From assembly GCA_002292365.1 (NCBI GenBank), contig DBBU01000004.1, positions 1-31,725 on the forward strand: a stretch of 31,725 bases of DNA, in the 5' to 3' direction. Positions 30,023-31,725 of this stretch are shown here, piece by piece. Under the pieces are notes generated by a model. It searched no databases. It was not told where the DNA came from and worked only from the letters and a program-made list of their open reading frames with translations. The position numbers and the translations under genes are program-made. Each line of letters starts with the position of its first letter. Positions within the stretch are counted from its first letter, which is position 1. The DNA comes from Flammeovirgaceae bacterium UBA976. Its GTDB lineage: Bacteria > Bacteroidota > Bacteroidia > Cytophagales > Cyclobacteriaceae.

Positions 30023-31725
30023 ATGCCAAAAACCACCCAAGCGCCAAAAGAAACTCCCTTGATGAAGCAATACAATGCTATCAAGAGCAAATATCCAGGC
30101 GCTTTATTGCTTTTTAGGGTAGGAGATTTTTATGAAACTTTTGGTGAGGACGCCATCAAAGCCTCTAAAATTCTAGACATTGTGTTGACCAAAAGAGCCA
30201 ATGGATCCGCTTCCCACATAGAATTGGCAGGCTTTCCCCATCATTCTTTGGACAATTATCTTTCTAAATTAGTGCGGTCTGGGCAACGGGTGGCGATTTG
30301 TGACCAACTGGAAGATCCCAAGGGCGTCAAAGGAATCGTCAAAAGAGGGGTAACCGAACTGGTCACTCCGGGTTTGTCCTTAAATGATCAAGTCCTCTCG
30401 ACAGGAAAAAATAATTATCTGGCCTCGATTGATTTTCAAAAGGAGCGGAATGGGATGGCTTTTTTGGACCTCTCCACAGGGGAGTTTTTTACAACCGAGG
30501 GGGATGATGCCTACACGGCCAAGTTATTGCAGGGATTCCAACCCGCAGAAGTGATTTATAGCAAAGCAGCTAAAGAGCGTTATCAATCCCTTTTTGAGGA
30601 CCAGTACCCTTCATTTATCATCGAAGATTGGATTTATAAATATGATTTCGCCCATCAAAAACTACTCCAGCAGTTTGGGACCCAAACGCTAAAAGGATTT
30701 GGTATCCATGAGATGGCCCAAGCCATTGTCGCCACCGGTGCGATCCTCTATTATTTAGAAGAGACCGAGCACAAGGAGTTGGCTCATATTTCTAGTATTA
30801 CCCGGCTTGAGGAAGAGCGATACATGTGGCTCGATCGTTTTTCTGTGAGAAACTTGGAGTTACTCTCACCCAATCAGCCGGATGGCATTCCCTTGATCGA
30901 TGTGCTCAATCATGTGGTGACCCCGATGGGCAGCCGGATGCTGAGGAAATGGGTGGTATTGCCACTCAAAGAAAAAACTGCTATTGCTGCGCGCTTGAAT
31001 CGGGTCGCTGCCTTGTTCGAAGATCCCACGCGGCTTGAATCAATCATTGCATCATTGAAAAAAATGGGAGATTTGGAGCGTTTGGTATCCAAAGTGGCCA
31101 CGGGGAGGATCAACCCCCGAGAGCTTCATCAACTTAAAAACAGTTTAGAACCGATTGGCCCCATTAAGGCATTGCTGGCAGACAGTCCCGAGAAATGCTT
31201 ACAACAATTGGCCAAGTCATTGAATGACCATGAGGATTTTATGCATCATGTGATCCAATCCTTGACCGATGCGCCCCCCATGTTGTTACATCAAGGAAAT
31301 GTGATTCGAGAGGGGGTTGATGCCGATTTAGATGAATACCGAAGTTTGGCTTTCTCAGGGAAAGATTATTTGCTGGGAATCCAAAAAAGGGAAGCTGAAA
31401 GTACGGGGATCACTTCTCTTAAAATAGCCTATAACAAAGTTTTTGGCTATTATCTGGAGGTATCCAATACCCACAAAGAAAAAGTGCCTACCGGTTGGAT
31501 CAGAAAGCAGACTTTGGTCAATGCAGAAAGATACATTACTGAGGAGCTTAAGGTTTACGAGGAGAAAATATTACACGCCGAAAGTCAATTGGGCGTCATA
31601 GAAAGCAGATTGTACCAAGAGCTGGTGGTTTATGCCAAGGGACATATGGCTCCCATTCAAGAAGATGCCCGGCTGATCGCTACTTTGGATTGCCTCACTA
31701 ATTTTGCGGCCATTGCCAAAATGCA
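30023..31725 (+). CDS. mutS: DNA mismatch repair protein MutS, N-terminal 567 codons (cut by window edge)
   Basis: MutS recognises base mismatches and small loops and starts mismatch repair with MutL. From the ATG at 30023 the frame is open to the window end. The mismatch-reading motif F36-Y37-E38 lies in FRVGDFYETFGEDA. The domain II/III sequence ELVTPGLSLN, the lever/clamp region FSVRNLELL and MGSRMLRKWVVLPL, and the clamp motif KIAYNKVFGYYLEVSN are all characteristic. The Walker ATPase domain lies beyond the window. The family and the presence of the FxE motif make this the MutS1 repair type, not MutS2. It is divergent from the SPOUT methyltransferase with a 133-bp gap. Confidence 0.96.
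   Translation, partial: MPKTTQAPKETPLMKQYNAIKSKYPGALLLFRVGDFYETFGEDAIKASKILDIVLTKRANGSASHIELAGFPHHSLDNYLSKLVRSGQRVAICDQLEDPKGVKGIVKRGVTELVTPGLSLNDQVLSTGKNNYLASIDFQKERNGMAFLDLSTGEFFTTEGDDAYTAKLLQGFQPAEVIYSKAAKERYQSLFEDQYPSFIIEDWIYKYDFAHQKLLQQFGTQTLKGFGIHEMAQAIVATGAILYYLEETEHKELAHISSITRLEEERYMWLDRFSVRNLELLSPNQPDGIPLIDVLNHVVTPMGSRMLRKWVVLPLKEKTAIAARLNRVAALFEDPTRLESIIASLKKMGDLERLVSKVATGRINPRELHQLKNSLEPIGPIKALLADSPEKCLQQLAKSLNDHEDFMHHVIQSLTDAPPMLLHQGNVIREGVDADLDEYRSLAFSGKDYLLGIQKREAESTGITSLKIAYNKVFGYYLEVSNTHKEKVPTGWIRKQTLVNAERYITEELKVYEEKILHAESQLGVIESRLYQELVVYAKGHMAPIQEDARLIATLDCLTNFAAIAKM

Noticed and set aside
1..31725. CRISPR arrays, tRNA/rRNA genes, transposases, prophage or restriction-defence genes
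   Set aside because: No repeat-spacer pattern, cloverleaf-like sequence, recombinase motif or defence domain was seen on either strand.

Overview
The window is a chromosomal segment of a Bacteroidota bacterium. I infer a member of the Saprospiria/Cytophagia side of the phylum, but the exact family is not settled. The reasons are: no Shine-Dalgarno leaders; repeated copies of the Bacteroidota -7 promoter box TAnnTTTG; phylum-typical proteins (a DUF5723 outer-membrane barrel, a GH3-family enzyme, a FeoB-associated Cys-rich mini-protein, a SPOR-domain protein); and fairly low GC. No phage, insertion sequence, CRISPR array, rRNA or tRNA is visible. Most of the window is a dense housekeeping core.

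Layout. 1-236: N-terminus of glyA (-), cut by the window edge. 319-2829: pheA and radA (+). 2834-6692: a (-) operon of a D-cysteine desulfhydrase/ACC deaminase homologue, an unknown lipoprotein and a DUF5723 barrel with a long basic tail. 6719-7750: rluD (+), divergent from that operon across only 26 bp. 7731-11716: a tight (-) operon recJ-lptB-GH3. 11789-15704: (+) genes for an unknown protein, a VTT/DedA-like membrane protein, hemH and a secreted M20 peptidase. 15721-18532: (-) operon of an NqrM-like mini-protein, glmM and a nifS-type cysteine desulfurase. 18610-19428: mazG (+). 19429-20082: the only long gene-free stretch; it holds the remnant of a STAS-domain gene and a very AT-rich tract with a perfect DnaA box. 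20083-24866: (-) ClC channel with CBS domains, map, a SPOR protein with a strong terminator, and fumC. 25021-29262: an iron island (+). 29350-29889: an SPOUT rRNA/tRNA methyltransferase (-). 30023-31725: the N-terminal 567 codons of mutS (+), cut by the window edge.

The most interesting part is the iron island. It runs: a NarL/LuxR-type response regulator with an atypical receiver, feoA, feoB, a FeoB-associated CxxC mini-protein, a 50-residue five-cysteine mini-protein, an unknown 115-residue protein, and ferritin. A perfect 17-bp palindrome, TTTAGAATGATTCTAAA, has the 7-1-7 architecture of Fur-superfamily operators. It lies between the promoter and the start codon of the regulator. A 2-mismatch copy lies just upstream of the predicted ferritin promoter. 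This suggests one metal-responsive repressor/activator controlling uptake (through the response regulator) and storage in opposite directions. That is inference from position and architecture only.

A second theme is promoter geometry. Several genes have TAnnTTTG 3-4 nt before the start codon, which predicts leaderless mRNAs. Others have it 22-27 nt before the start. At 6697-6714 two such boxes sit back to back.
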